This document shows positions 45,750-55,508 of a stretch of 64,000 nt of DNA, in pieces. Every line of letters begins with the position of its first letter. The first letter of the stretch is position 1. The position numbers and the translations under genes were made by a program. Source of the DNA: JANPPS01 sp965246925 (GTDB lineage Bacteria > Pseudomonadota > Alphaproteobacteria > Acetobacterales > Acetobacteraceae); assembly GCA_965246925.1 (NCBI GenBank), contig OZ251994.1, forward strand, positions 1 to 64,000, read 5' to 3'. A model generated the notes under the pieces. That model did no database searches. It was not told the DNA's origin and was given only the letters and a program-made list of their open reading frames with translations.

Positions 45750-46615
45750 GCCGGGTCGGTCGAGTGGAACCGGGTGTAGTCGATCACCCGGTTCCCGTTC
45801 TCGTCCGTGCTGAAGATGTCGGCGAAGCGCTCGTTCCAGCGGATTTCGGATGGTAGATAGGACGTGCGGGCATGCACGGTCTGCGACGTTGTTTCCTCGA
45901 GGCCGCTGACCGTGATCAGGATTTCCGCCTCCTCCTCCGCCAGGCTCTCGGCGGTGGCGCCCCAGAGCGGGCTCGATTCGTCGATCGCGTGCATGATGGT
46001 GAAGCTGAGCGCGAACACCGGCGTGTGGGCGCGGGCGAGCCTCAGGTCGAAGAACCGGCGGAGACGCACGCCTTCCGCGCTCACGTCGAAGCGGAGCAGG
46101 ATCACGTGCACGTCCGCCTCCAGGATCTGGCTGCGGCGTTCGTTGGCGATGCGGATCTGCAGCGTGGGCGTGCCCTGAAACGGGGCGATCACGATGGTGC
46201 GGGAGAACATGACCCGCGCCGTCGGCCGGCTGATGCGGGCGAAGACGATGCCGGTGGTGAGGGCGAGGAAGATCAGCCCGGCCATGGTTTCGAGCGTGAC
46301 CAGCAAATTGGCATAGAGCGTCGCCGGATACATCTGGCCGTAGCCGATGGTGGCGATGGTCTGCACGCTGAAGAACAGCGCGTCCGCGAACGCGCCGGGC
46401 CGGGCACCGGCGATGGAGCCCGGCTGTAGCAAGTACAGGCCGGCGAACATGACGTTCACCAGGAGGTAGATCGCGGCGCCGCCGCCCAGGAACACGGCCC
46501 AATGCAGCGTCAGGCCGCGGTGATACCAGTCGCCGCGCCAGGGCGTGCTGAGGCCGATCCGTCGAACTTGTCGCGCGGGAGAGCGGGGGACGATCGTCGG
46601 ACGGTTGTCAGCCAT
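45746..46615 (-). CDS. Inward-rectifier-type potassium channel (KirBac family)
   Basis: A 289-residue membrane protein. It has two transmembrane helices (AVFLGGGAAIYLLVNVMFAGLY and LLVTLETMAGLIFLALTTGI) around a pore loop with the K+ selectivity filter TIATIGYGQ (about 95). From ~140 there is the cytoplasmic immunoglobulin-like Kir domain (FARISRPTARVMFS, LQIRIANERRSQILEA). Start at MADNRPTIV (46615) preferred; an in-frame ATG at 46651 would add 12 residues. It overlaps the end of the convergent hydrolase gene by 4 bases. Confidence 0.92.
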   Translation of the reverse strand: MADNRPTIVPRSPARQVRRIGLSTPWRGDWYHRGLTLHWAVFLGGGAAIYLLVNVMFAGLYLLQPGSIAGARPGAFADALFFSVQTIATIGYGQMYPATLYANLLVTLETMAGLIFLALTTGIVFARISRPTARVMFSRTIVIAPFQGTPTLQIRIANERRSQILEADVHVILLRFDVSAEGVRLRRFFDLRLARAHTPVFALSFTIMHAIDESSPLWGATAESLAEEEAEILITVSGLEETTSQTVHARTSYLPSEIRWNERFADIFSTDENGNRVIDYTRFHSTDPA

Positions 46616-46674
46616 GCGGCTTGGTTTATACCAGCGCCGCTTTGCCGTCATGCCGGGTCATGCTACGGGGCCTC

Positions 46675-47931
46675 ATGTCACAAAGCCCATTCCTGCGCGA
46701 GGCGACCGCCCGTGGCTTCGTGTTCCAATGCACAGATGCCGACGCGCTGGATGCGCAGCTGCTGAAAGGGCCCGTGAGCGGCTATATCGGCTTCGATTGC
46801 ACAGCAAGCTCATTGCATGTGGGAAACCTCGTGCAAATCATGCTGCTCCGGCTGATGCAGCGTCATGGGCACCGGCCGGTAGCGTTGATGGGCGGCGGCA
46901 CGACCCGGATCGGCGATCCCTCCGGCAAGGATGAGGCCCGGCAGATGCTGGATGAGGCGGCCATCGCGGCCAACATGGCGGGGATCCGCGGCTGCATCGC
47001 GCCGTTCGTGACGTTCGGTGACGGGCCCAGCGACGCCATCATGCTGAACAATGCGGAGTGGCTGGACCAGCTGGGCTACATTGGCCTGCTGCGCGATGTC
47101 GGGTTGCATTTCACCATCGGGCGCATGCTGACGTTTGACAGCGTGCGGCTACGGCTCGAGCGGGAGCAGCCGCTGACCTTCCTGGAATTCAACTATATCA
47201 TCCTGCAAAGCTATGATTTCAGGGAGTTGTTCCGGCGCTATGGCGTAACGCTGCAGATGGGCGGGTCGGACCAGTGGGGCAATATCGTGAGCGGGGTGGA
47301 GCTGGTGCGCCGGACCGGGACGGCGCACGGGGACGGGGCGCAGGTATTCGGCCTCACGACGCCGCTGATCACCACCGCGGGCGGGGCCAAGATGGGCAAG
47401 ACGGCCAAGGGCGCCGTTTGGCTCGCGCCGGACCGGCTAACGGCCTACGATTATTGGCAGTTCTGGCGCAATACAGAGGATGCGGACGTGGCGCGCTTCC
47501 TGCGGATGTTCACGGATTTGCCGCTGGACGAGATTACCCGGCTGGAAGGGCTGCAGGGGGCAGAGATCAACGAGGCCAAGAAGGTGCTGGCGACCGAAGC
47601 CACGCGTCTGGCCCATGGCGACGGTCCGGCCCGAGCCGCCGCGGATGCCGCGCGGGATGCGTTCGAGGACGGGCAGAGTGCCAGCTTCCCGCCCTACGAC
47701 GTGCCGGCAGCCGAGCTCGAAGCCGGCATATCGGTCGTGCGCCTGATGGCGGAAAGTGGCCTCGCGTCCAGCAATGGCGAAGCGCGGCGGCTAATCCGCG
47801 GCGGCGGTGCCCGGCTAAACGACGGGCCCGTGACGGACGAGGCGGCTACTGTGACCAGCCGAGATTTGGTGAACGGCGTGGCGAAGCTGTCCGCAGGGCG
47901 CAAGAACCACCGGGCGGTCCGGGCAGTCTAG
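46675..47931 (+). CDS. tyrS: Tyrosyl-tRNA synthetase
   Basis: A 418-residue class I synthetase. HIGH-like motif SLHVGN (about 43), GGGTTRIGDPSGK, QMGGSDQWGNI and KMSKS-like KMGKT (about 242) are all present. The C-terminal S4 domain reads LMAESGLASSNGEARRLIRGGG. The ATG at 46675 (MSQSPFLREA) fits the family; an in-frame ATG at 46660 is the alternative. It is divergent from the channel gene. Confidence 0.96.
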   Translation: MSQSPFLREATARGFVFQCTDADALDAQLLKGPVSGYIGFDCTASSLHVGNLVQIMLLRLMQRHGHRPVALMGGGTTRIGDPSGKDEARQMLDEAAIAANMAGIRGCIAPFVTFGDGPSDAIMLNNAEWLDQLGYIGLLRDVGLHFTIGRMLTFDSVRLRLEREQPLTFLEFNYIILQSYDFRELFRRYGVTLQMGGSDQWGNIVSGVELVRRTGTAHGDGAQVFGLTTPLITTAGGAKMGKTAKGAVWLAPDRLTAYDYWQFWRNTEDADVARFLRMFTDLPLDEITRLEGLQGAEINEAKKVLATEATRLAHGDGPARAAADAARDAFEDGQSASFPPYDVPAAELEAGISVVRLMAESGLASSNGEARRLIRGGGARLNDGPVTDEAATVTSRDLVNGVAKLSAGRKNHRAVRAV

Positions 47932-47999
47932 CGTTAGTCTATTGCAAACTGGCGCTCAGCGACGACTGCGCGGTCCACAACCACGGGCGTGAAGGCTGA

Positions 48000-48191
48000 T
48001 CAGAACAGCCCAGGTAGGTAGTGGCTGGCGAGCGCGCCCATTCCGTGGGTGAGGTGGCTTGCCTTCTGGATCACCGACGTTTGCGGATGAAACAGCTGGC
48101 CGATGCTGGCCATGACTGCAGTCATGAGCATGGTGATGGTCATGGCCGCTTGAGTTGTGGAACTCATTTTGTCCCTGGGCGTACGTTTCAT
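48000..48191 (-). CDS. Possible small membrane protein (63 aa)
   Basis: A frame preceded by taggat a few bases before ATG. It starts MKRTPRDKMSSTTQ, then has a Met/Ala-rich hydrophobic stretch AAMTITMLMTAVMASIGQLF that could span the membrane, and ends ALASHYLPGLF. It fills the 300-base gap between tyrS and the dehalogenase gene. No family recognised; it may be spurious. Confidence 0.4.
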   Translation of the reverse strand: MKRTPRDKMSSTTQAAMTITMLMTAVMASIGQLFHPQTSVIQKASHLTHGMGALASHYLPGLF

Positions 48192-48231
48192 GATATCCTA
48201 CGGACGCCGGGTTCCGTTTTCAAGGGTTACC

Positions 48232-48927
48232 TCAGGCGAGCCGTCCGGCCAGCGCCACCAGATCAGCCGCTACCACGTCCCACGCACCATCGGCGCTGAA
48301 ATCCCGCACCTGTAATGGGCCATACTCGGTGACCCGGGGTATGAATGCCGTGCGTAACCCCAGCGCCTGCGCCGCCTCGAGGTCATTGTTATGCGCCGCG
48401 CACAGCATGACCTGCGCGGGCTGCAGGCCCAGCAGTTCGCAGGCACCGAGATACACTTCAGCATCCGGCTTGTAATGGCGGAACACCTCGGCACACAGGA
48501 CGAGGTCCCAGGGCAGGCCGGCCCGCTTGGCCATATTGGTCAACAATGCGACGTTGCCGTTGGACAGCGGGCTTAAAACATAGCGCTGTTTTAGCCGGGT
48601 CAGGCCAGGCACGCTGTCCGGCCAGGGGCGCAGCCGGTGCCAGCCTTGGTTCACCCACTCCATCTCGGCCGTGGAAAGCCCGGTCACGCCGTATCGCGGC
48701 GCAATCTCCTGCAGGGTCTGCCGGTGCAGGTCATCGAGCTTGGTCCATGGCAGGTCCCCTTGGCGGACCCGATTCATGGACGGGGCATAGGCGGCGCGCC
48801 AGTGATCGACCAGGCCGGTCCAGTCGGCGCCGGGCAGGCGATTCCAGGCGGTGAACTCCTCGATCAGGCTGGTGCGCCAATCCACGACGGTGCCGAACAC
48901 GTCGAACAGGATAGCTTTGACTTCCAT
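48232..48927 (-). CDS. Haloacid dehalogenase, type II
   Basis: A 231-residue HAD-superfamily enzyme. Motif I is LFDVFGTVVDWR with nucleophile D9. Then come SNGNVAL (motif II), K in HYKPDAEVY (motif III) and AAHNNDLEAAQALGL (motif IV region). This is the L-2-haloacid dehalogenase pattern, which displaces halide from 2-haloacids; physiological substrate unknown. It lies 9 bases downstream of the AsmA-like gene on the same strand. Confidence 0.9.
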   Translation of the reverse strand: MEVKAILFDVFGTVVDWRTSLIEEFTAWNRLPGADWTGLVDHWRAAYAPSMNRVRQGDLPWTKLDDLHRQTLQEIAPRYGVTGLSTAEMEWVNQGWHRLRPWPDSVPGLTRLKQRYVLSPLSNGNVALLTNMAKRAGLPWDLVLCAEVFRHYKPDAEVYLGACELLGLQPAQVMLCAAHNNDLEAAQALGLRTAFIPRVTEYGPLQVRDFSADGAWDVVAADLVALAGRLA

Positions 48928-48936
48928 GGGTGCGCC

Positions 48937-51900
48937 TCAGTCGAATAGCCGGAACAAGCGGCGAGCCAGGCCCGGCGTCAAGATCGAAAACGGGTTTACC
49001 GCGACGGACGGGTCGGCCATCGGCCCATGCAGGCCGTAGCTCAGCGAAAACAGCCCGCCGCCCCGCTCCGGACTGAACAGCCGGCCAATCACCGGCATGC
49101 GGCCCAATGCGGAGTTGATGGCATAGAGCGGCACGACCGTCCCGGTGACATCGAGCGTATGCCGGCCCAGATCGAGATGGCCCTTGGCCGTGAGGCCCAG
49201 TGATGCGCTGTAAATCTCGCTCTCACCCAAGTACAGATCGTTGTCGGCCCACGAAAATGGCGCCCGCGCCCGGTTGAGTTTGAGGCCCGGTCCATCCAAC
49301 GCTTCGGGCAAGCCGAAAAGCGACACGGCCTGCAGCAGTTTTCCCACTGCCGGCGCGTCCTGAACATGAAACTCGCTGAGATCTGCCAGGCCGCTCATGG
49401 GAGAGCCCGGCTTTTGATCGTCATACCGCGCGTCGATCGCCAGGGAGCCGCCGACGATGGTGCCGGTGATATCAAGCGCGCTCAGCAACGCGCCCGCGTC
49501 TTGTGCCCGCAGCAGCACGCGGCGGCCGCCGGTCACGGGGCTGATTTCGGCCTGCAATCGCCCAGGTCCCGCGGCCTGCATCTGCAACGACCGGAGCCGC
49601 GTGCCGTCATGCTCCGCGTGCGCCCGCACGTCCGTGAAGGCGCCGCCACGCGCCAGCAGCACTTTTTCAAATGCCAGGTCGGCGACGAACGGCGTGCTCT
49701 TTCCACCATTCGCCGGAGATGGGGCACGGGGGCCGAATAGGCTCGACAAATCCAGCACCGGACCAGCCAAGTTAAGCCGCATCGGCACGCCCGGGGTGGC
49801 TAGCCTGATTTCACCATGCGCCCGCGTGGGTCCGATCTCGATAGGGTTCAGCACCAAGCGGGACGGCTCACCGCCAGCCAGCTCCGCCCGGCCGTCCACC
49901 CGCAATCCGGGAGCCTCGGCCCGTAGCTCATCGATGCCGGCTAGGCGGCCGTGCAGTAGAGATAACCGGCCGGAGGCGCGGCCCGGCGCACCGGCCGCCT
50001 TCTTCCACCCGGCGCCGGCGAGCACGGCGTCCCGCAAATCCGCGCGGACGACTACACTCGCCTGCCCGGACTGATGCTCGGTATAGTCGCCGACGATGGA
50101 CACGGCGCCGGACGGCATGAAGGCGCCGGGGTCGAGCCCGCCGGACGCCAGCTGCGCCTTGGTGGCCCGTCCGGCGACGGTCGCGTGCTGGGTGACCTGC
50201 GCCGGGCCGCCATGGGTGAAATCCATGTCCACCGTCACGTCGGATGCAAAGCCCGCCACCGTGGCCGGCCCGCCCGCGTGCAGGCCGTCCTGCGTCACGT
50301 CGAAACTCACCTCGCCGCGCTCCAAATCCCGCCCGGCGACGACCCCGCCCAGGCGGAGGCCGGCGAGGCGCCCCTTGGCGTGGATACCCACCTGCTCGAA
50401 AACCAGGTCATGCTCGAGCGGGAGGGTGATAGCGAGGTTGCCCGTCAGCGCTCCGGCCGGGCGTTGCACCGGTATCGGATGGTCGCTCAGCAGATGCAGC
50501 CTTGGATGCTTTAGAAGGGTGAGCAGCTCTGGCACCGGGCCCGCGATGTCGGCCGCGATCGACAGGTCCTGATCCTTGACGGACAGGCCGGTGATGCGGA
50601 CCTGACCGTTCTGCATCCGGCCCGCGCCCTGCCGCCCGGTGCTGGCGTTGATCTCCAGCACATCTGGCGTTTTCATGCTCAGCGCAGCCTGCACGTGCTC
50701 CACGGGTGGGACCGGGCGGAGCCAGTGGATGGTCACGTCATCGCCGGCCAGGGCGGCGGTGAGGCCGGTGAGCTTTGGATGCGCGCCGTCCGCCCCGGCC
50801 TCGATCACGTAACTGGCCCGGCCCTGGCGCACGGTGCCGGCGGTGATGTTCTCCACCAGCCAGGGGCGGGCATGGCCGCCGAACTTCTCGGGCCAGAGCG
50901 GGCCGAGATCGGCAAGCGACAGGCGGTCGAGCGTGGCCGTGCCCTCGATGTGGAGCGCGTCGCCGGGCCGGGTCAGGTGCGCGGTGAGGGCGGCGGTGCT
51001 GGGCTTGGCGCCGGAGGGCGAGCGGATGGTGACAACGGCTTTGCTGAGGTCGGCCTGAGCGGGGATCAGCGACCCGGCGGTCCAGGAGGCGCTGCCGGCC
51101 AGCGCGGCGGATTCGAACGGCATGGCCACGCCTTGCACCACGGCCCGGCCCGGCCCGGCCTCTGCCTCGGCCGTGGCGGAGCGTGGTTTCAGGTCGGGGG
51201 CGAGGTCCAGCACCAGGTGCCCTGCGAGCGGCGCCTGCAGCATCTCAAGGCCCGTGACGCCGGGCGCGGCGGCGGCCAGGGCGGTCATGTCCACCGGGGT
51301 CAGCCGTACTTCCAGCTGCGTGCCGCCATCGTCCAAGCTGGCGGTGACGGACGCATCCGCCTGCGCGGCGCCGAGCGTGAGGTGGGCGCGGGAGGTACCC
51401 TGAAACCCAGTCGCGCCGGCTCGGGTAAAATGCGCCTCACCCACCACCCGGGCGGTGCCGGCCGGGGTGCCGGTAAGGGTAAGGTCCGCGTCCTCGATCA
51501 CCACGCTGTCGAGTTCATGAAGGGAGGCGAGGTCGGCGGGATGTTCCGTGGGGGACGGGCTCCCGAGGCCGATCGTGGCCCGGACGCCCCGCAGCAGCAG
51601 CGTGCGGGGCACGGCCTGGCCATGTAGCAATGGGGCGACGGGGATGTCAGTCACGGCGTGCTGGATGGTGGCTTGCGGCTGATCCGGCGGCGAGACGACC
51701 AGGTCCTGCAGATCCAGGTGCAGCATGCGGGCCGAGCCTTGGGCGAAGCCGGCCCAGGCGATGGTGGCATGGCCGAAGCTGACAGGCGGGCCGCCGCCGG
51801 GACGGTGGGCCATGATCCAGCGCAGCGCGCCGGTGATATCGAGCGGCCCCTGCCCCAGCCGCCACGCCACCGCGCCGGCGGCGAGCCCCACGGTCAGGGT

Positions 51901-51981
51901 CACGCCCAGCAGCAGCACCAGCGCGACGCGGACGCAGTGGCCGACGCCGTTGGCGCCGCGGCGGGCCAGGCCGGGGACCAT
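48937..51981 (-). CDS. AsmA-like / DUF3971-type envelope protein
   Basis: A ~1014-residue protein with one N-terminal membrane anchor (VALVLLLGVTLTVGLAAGAVAWRL). The rest is repetitive beta-rich periplasmic sequence ending with the AsmA_2-like C-terminal region (LGLTAKGHLDLGRHTLDVTGT and YAINSALGRMPVIGRLF). This matches YhdP/TamB-type proteins proposed to bridge lipids between membranes. The start is uncertain: ATG 51981 or GTG 52014, the latter only 20 bases from the divergent glnE start. Confidence 0.85.
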   Translation of the reverse strand: MVPGLARRGANGVGHCVRVALVLLLGVTLTVGLAAGAVAWRLGQGPLDITGALRWIMAHRPGGGPPVSFGHATIAWAGFAQGSARMLHLDLQDLVVSPPDQPQATIQHAVTDIPVAPLLHGQAVPRTLLLRGVRATIGLGSPSPTEHPADLASLHELDSVVIEDADLTLTGTPAGTARVVGEAHFTRAGATGFQGTSRAHLTLGAAQADASVTASLDDGGTQLEVRLTPVDMTALAAAAPGVTGLEMLQAPLAGHLVLDLAPDLKPRSATAEAEAGPGRAVVQGVAMPFESAALAGSASWTAGSLIPAQADLSKAVVTIRSPSGAKPSTAALTAHLTRPGDALHIEGTATLDRLSLADLGPLWPEKFGGHARPWLVENITAGTVRQGRASYVIEAGADGAHPKLTGLTAALAGDDVTIHWLRPVPPVEHVQAALSMKTPDVLEINASTGRQGAGRMQNGQVRITGLSVKDQDLSIAADIAGPVPELLTLLKHPRLHLLSDHPIPVQRPAGALTGNLAITLPLEHDLVFEQVGIHAKGRLAGLRLGGVVAGRDLERGEVSFDVTQDGLHAGGPATVAGFASDVTVDMDFTHGGPAQVTQHATVAGRATKAQLASGGLDPGAFMPSGAVSIVGDYTEHQSGQASVVVRADLRDAVLAGAGWKKAAGAPGRASGRLSLLHGRLAGIDELRAEAPGLRVDGRAELAGGEPSRLVLNPIEIGPTRAHGEIRLATPGVPMRLNLAGPVLDLSSLFGPRAPSPANGGKSTPFVADLAFEKVLLARGGAFTDVRAHAEHDGTRLRSLQMQAAGPGRLQAEISPVTGGRRVLLRAQDAGALLSALDITGTIVGGSLAIDARYDDQKPGSPMSGLADLSEFHVQDAPAVGKLLQAVSLFGLPEALDGPGLKLNRARAPFSWADNDLYLGESEIYSASLGLTAKGHLDLGRHTLDVTGTVVPLYAINSALGRMPVIGRLFSPERGGGLFSLSYGLHGPMADPSVAVNPFSILTPGLARRLFRLFD

Positions 51982-52034
51982 GAGGGCCGGGACCGGTTGA
52001 CGCGCGCTGCTCACCCCCGCCACCCTGGGCGGCG

Positions 52035-54836
52035 ATGAATTCCTGGCCCCACCCTGCCGACCCCGGCGCCGCCGACCGGCTGATGGAGCGCTTCGCCGCG
52101 CTGGGGCCGGCGGAGGCCGCCTTCGCCGCCGGGCACGCGGACATGCTGCGCGGGCTGGGCGGCGGTAGCCCCTATCTTGCAGATTTGATCTTGCGGGAGC
52201 CGGCATCGCTCCGGCAGGCGGCGCAAGACCCCGGCGCGGCGTTGAATGACGCATTCGCCGCGCTGCTGGCCGTGCCGCATACCGCGCAGCGGGGATCCGT
52301 CGCCGCTGCGATGCGGACGGCCAAGCGCCGGGTCGCGCTCATCACCGCCGTGGCAGATATCGGGGGCGTATGGACCCTGCGCGAGGTAACGCTGGCGCTG
52401 ACCACTTTGGCGGATCAGACCTTGGGACTGGCGGTGCGGCATCTGCTGCTGGCCGCGCGTAATTCGGGTGACATTGCCGTGCCCGATCCGCTCGACCCGG
52501 CGGTCAATACGGGGTTCAGCGTGCTGGGCATGGGCAAGCTGGGTGCAGGCGAGCTGAACTATTCCAGCGATATCGACCTCATCGTGCTGTTCGACCCCGG
52601 CAAACAACCGGGGCGAGACTCCTTATCGGCGGTTTTCACACGCATGGCACGCGATTTGGTTGCCATGATGGAGGCGCGGGACGCCGATGGATATGTGTTC
52701 CGCACCGATCTGCGGCTGCGCCCCGACCCGGCGGCCACGCCCCCCGCTGTGGCCTTGCCGGCCGCCATCTCATATTACGAGAGCATGGGTCAGAACTGGG
52801 AGCGGGCGGCGATGATCAAGGCGCGTCCCATCGCTGGAGATCTGGCCACCGGTGCCGGCTTCCTGGCCGCGATCCGTCCGTTCGTGTGGCGGCGCGGGCT
52901 GGATTTCGCGGCGATCTCGGACATCCACGCCATGAAGCGCCGCATCGACGATCACCGGGGAGCGCCGCCGGGTCTGGCGGGTTTTGACGTCAAGCTCGGC
53001 CGTGGCGGCATCCGCGAGATCGAATTCCTGGCGCAGACGCTGCAGCTGGTCTGGGGCGGGCGGGACCCGGCCCTGCGGGTGCAGACCACGGTGGGGGCGC
53101 TGCGCCTGCTGGCGCGGGCCGGGCGGCTGCCGGTCGGGGCGGCGGCGGAGCTGATGCGGGCATACCGCTGGCTGCGCCGGGTCGAGCACCGGCTACAGAT
53201 GGTGGCGGACCGGCAGACGCATACGCTGCCGGCCAAGCCCGACGAGCTGGCGCGGTTCGCGGTGTTCATGGGGGCGTCCAGCACCGGGGCGTTCCTCACG
53301 GCGCTGCAGCAACAGCTGAACATTGTGCGCGCCCGGTATGCGGAGGTGTTCGTCGCGGTGCCGTCCGACCCCACCGGCCTCACGCTCGATCTTACGGGCA
53401 CGGATGCGCCGGAGGCCACGGTGCAGGCGCTGCGGGCGCTGGGGTTCCGGGACCCGCCCAGCCTGATCGCCGTGCTGCGCGGCTGGCAGGCGGGGCGGAT
53501 CCGGGCGCTCCGCACCAGCCGGGCGCGGGAACTGATGGACGGGGTGCTGCCGGCGCTGCTGCCGGCGCTGGCGCGGCAGCCGGACCCGGACGCGGCGTTC
53601 GCCCGGTTCGACACGCTGCTGTCCCGCATCCCGGCCGGGGTGGGCCTCTTGTCCTTATTGCAGCGCAACCCGGCGTTGCTGGAGCGGATCGCCGCCGTGC
53701 TCGGGGCGGCGCCGTCGCTCGCGGACCATCTGGCGCAGGTGCCGGCGGCGCTGGAGGGCTTGCTCGACCCGGCCGGTCCGGACCCCGACCCGGCCGGGAC
53801 GCTGCGTCAGCGGCTGGGGGCGGCGTCCGGGCTGGAAGAGATCCTGACCATCACGCGTCGCATGGTGCGGGCCGAGGAGTTCAGGCTGTGCGTGGCGCAG
53901 ATGGAAGGCTGGGTGGACGTGGACGAGGCCGGACTGGCGCGGACGGCGCTGGCGGACGCGGCGCTGCGGACCGTGCTGCCGGCGGTGTTGCGGGAGCATG
54001 CGGCGCGGCAGGGCCACGTGCGCGGCGGGGCGTTGGCGGTGGTGGCGCTGGGCAAGGCGGGGGGGCGGGAGATGATGGCCGGGTCCGACCTGGACCTTAT
54101 GCTGATCTACACGCATCCGCCGCAGGTGATGGCCGGGCAGTGGTTCATCCGCGCGGCGCACGCGTTCGTGGCGGCATTGACGGCGCGGGGGGCGGAGGGC
54201 GCGCTGTATGATGTGGACATGCGCCTCCGCCCATCCGGCAACAAGGGTCCGGTGGCGGTGTCGCTCGCGGCCTTCGAGCGGTACCATGCCGAGAGCGCCT
54301 GGACGTGGGAGCGCATGGCGCTGACCCGGGCGCGGGTGGTGGCGGGCAGCCCGGCGATCGTGCGCCGGGTGCAGCGGGCGATCGCGGCGGCGGTGCAGCC
54401 CCGGCCCGAGACGCAGGCGGACGCGGCGGCAATGCGGGCCCGGCTGCTGCGTGAGCTGCCGGCCGCGGGGCCCTGGGACGTTAAGATGCGGGCCGGCGGC
54501 GGGATCGAGGTGGAGTTCATCGCGCAGACCCTGCAATTACTGCACGGCATGGTACCGGGTGGGCAGAGCACGCGGGTGGCGCTGGCTGGGCTGGGCGCAC
54601 GCGGCGTGCTGCCGGAGGCGGACGCGCTGATCGCGGCGGACCGGCTGTGGCGGACGATCCAGAGCATGGTGCGCATCACCGTGGGCCGCGGCGCCACGGC
54701 CCTACCCGGCCCCGCCTTGGAAGCGCTGTTGCGCGTGGCGGGCGTGTTGGACGAAGCCGCACTTCATGCCACCATAGCCACCCGGGCGTCCGAGGTGCGG
54801 GCCGCCTTTAACCAACATGTGGGACAGCTGGCATGA
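52035..54836 (+). CDS. glnE: Glutamine synthetase adenylyltransferase / adenylyl-removing enzyme
   Basis: A 933-residue bifunctional regulator of glutamine synthetase. Two nucleotidyltransferase halves are seen. The N-terminal one (removal) has GMGKLGAGELNYSSDIDLIVLFD near 162-184. The C-terminal one (adenylylation) has GKAGGREMMAGSDLDLMLIY near 670-690. Each is followed by a helical domain with GGIREIEFLAQTLQL or GGIEVEFIAQTLQLLHG. Length is normal. It overlaps bcp by ATGA and is divergent from the AsmA-like gene. Confidence 0.95.
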   Translation: MNSWPHPADPGAADRLMERFAALGPAEAAFAAGHADMLRGLGGGSPYLADLILREPASLRQAAQDPGAALNDAFAALLAVPHTAQRGSVAAAMRTAKRRVALITAVADIGGVWTLREVTLALTTLADQTLGLAVRHLLLAARNSGDIAVPDPLDPAVNTGFSVLGMGKLGAGELNYSSDIDLIVLFDPGKQPGRDSLSAVFTRMARDLVAMMEARDADGYVFRTDLRLRPDPAATPPAVALPAAISYYESMGQNWERAAMIKARPIAGDLATGAGFLAAIRPFVWRRGLDFAAISDIHAMKRRIDDHRGAPPGLAGFDVKLGRGGIREIEFLAQTLQLVWGGRDPALRVQTTVGALRLLARAGRLPVGAAAELMRAYRWLRRVEHRLQMVADRQTHTLPAKPDELARFAVFMGASSTGAFLTALQQQLNIVRARYAEVFVAVPSDPTGLTLDLTGTDAPEATVQALRALGFRDPPSLIAVLRGWQAGRIRALRTSRARELMDGVLPALLPALARQPDPDAAFARFDTLLSRIPAGVGLLSLLQRNPALLERIAAVLGAAPSLADHLAQVPAALEGLLDPAGPDPDPAGTLRQRLGAASGLEEILTITRRMVRAEEFRLCVAQMEGWVDVDEAGLARTALADAALRTVLPAVLREHAARQGHVRGGALAVVALGKAGGREMMAGSDLDLMLIYTHPPQVMAGQWFIRAAHAFVAALTARGAEGALYDVDMRLRPSGNKGPVAVSLAAFERYHAESAWTWERMALTRARVVAGSPAIVRRVQRAIAAAVQPRPETQADAAAMRARLLRELPAAGPWDVKMRAGGGIEVEFIAQTLQLLHGMVPGGQSTRVALAGLGARGVLPEADALIAADRLWRTIQSMVRITVGRGATALPGPALEALLRVAGVLDEAALHATIATRASEVRAAFNQHVGQLA

Positions 54837-55300
54837 TCAATGAAGGCGACATGGCTCCCGCATTCGACATGGCAGCCACGGGCGGCCGCACCATCCGGCT
54901 GGATGATCTAAAGGGCAAGCCGTTCGTGCTGTACTTCTATCCTAAAGCCGACACCCCCGGCTGCACGAAGGAAGCGCAGGCGTTCCAGGAAGCATGGCCG
55001 GCGTTGGAGGGCGCGGGCATCCCGGTGGTGGGTGTATCGAAGGACCCGGTAAAGGCCCTGGACAAGTTCGCCACGAAATACTCGCTGACATTCCCACTAG
55101 CATCCGACCCCGGCGGGGTGGTGGAGGCGTATGGGGCGTGGGTGGAGAAGTCGATGTATGGCAAGAACTACATGGGGATCGACCGGAGCACGGTGCTGGT
55201 GGGCGCGGACGGCACGGTGAAACGGGTGTGGCGCAAGGTGAAGGTCACAGGCCACGCGGCGGAGGTGCTAGCGGCGGCGCGGGATTTGACCACGGTTTAG
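54833..55300 (+). CDS. bcp: Peroxiredoxin of the BCP/PrxQ family
   Basis: A 155-residue thiol peroxidase. The peroxidatic cysteine is in YPKADTPGCTKEAQAF (about 45). In BCP-type enzymes a resolving cysteine usually stands five residues later (CxxxxC); here that position is Gln and no other cysteine is present, so it would be a 1-Cys form. GVSKDP and GIDRSTVLVGADG fit the family. Start overlaps the glnE stop. Confidence 0.93.
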   Translation: MINEGDMAPAFDMAATGGRTIRLDDLKGKPFVLYFYPKADTPGCTKEAQAFQEAWPALEGAGIPVVGVSKDPVKALDKFATKYSLTFPLASDPGGVVEAYGAWVEKSMYGKNYMGIDRSTVLVGADGTVKRVWRKVKVTGHAAEVLAAARDLTTV

Positions 55301-55508
55301 CACCCCACCGTGTAAGACTTGAACCCGCCTACTAAGAGCCAGCGCCGCGACCCGGCGAACCCGCGCATGCACTGCGGTGCCTGATGCAGCTCTACCGAAA
55401 GCCTGTTCCAGGACCGCATGTTGCCCAGCCTGTCCAGGTCGAGCGACACGTCGGCCAGGTTGCCCCCCGCATGCTCCGTCAAAGGCTTACATGGGCCGGG
55501 CTGCCCTC

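Noticed and set aside
52035..52254. Extension of the AsmA-like gene upstream to 52254
   Set aside because: It would run antisense through the start of glnE and is Arg/Pro-rich shadow sequence. The membrane anchor begins after 51981.
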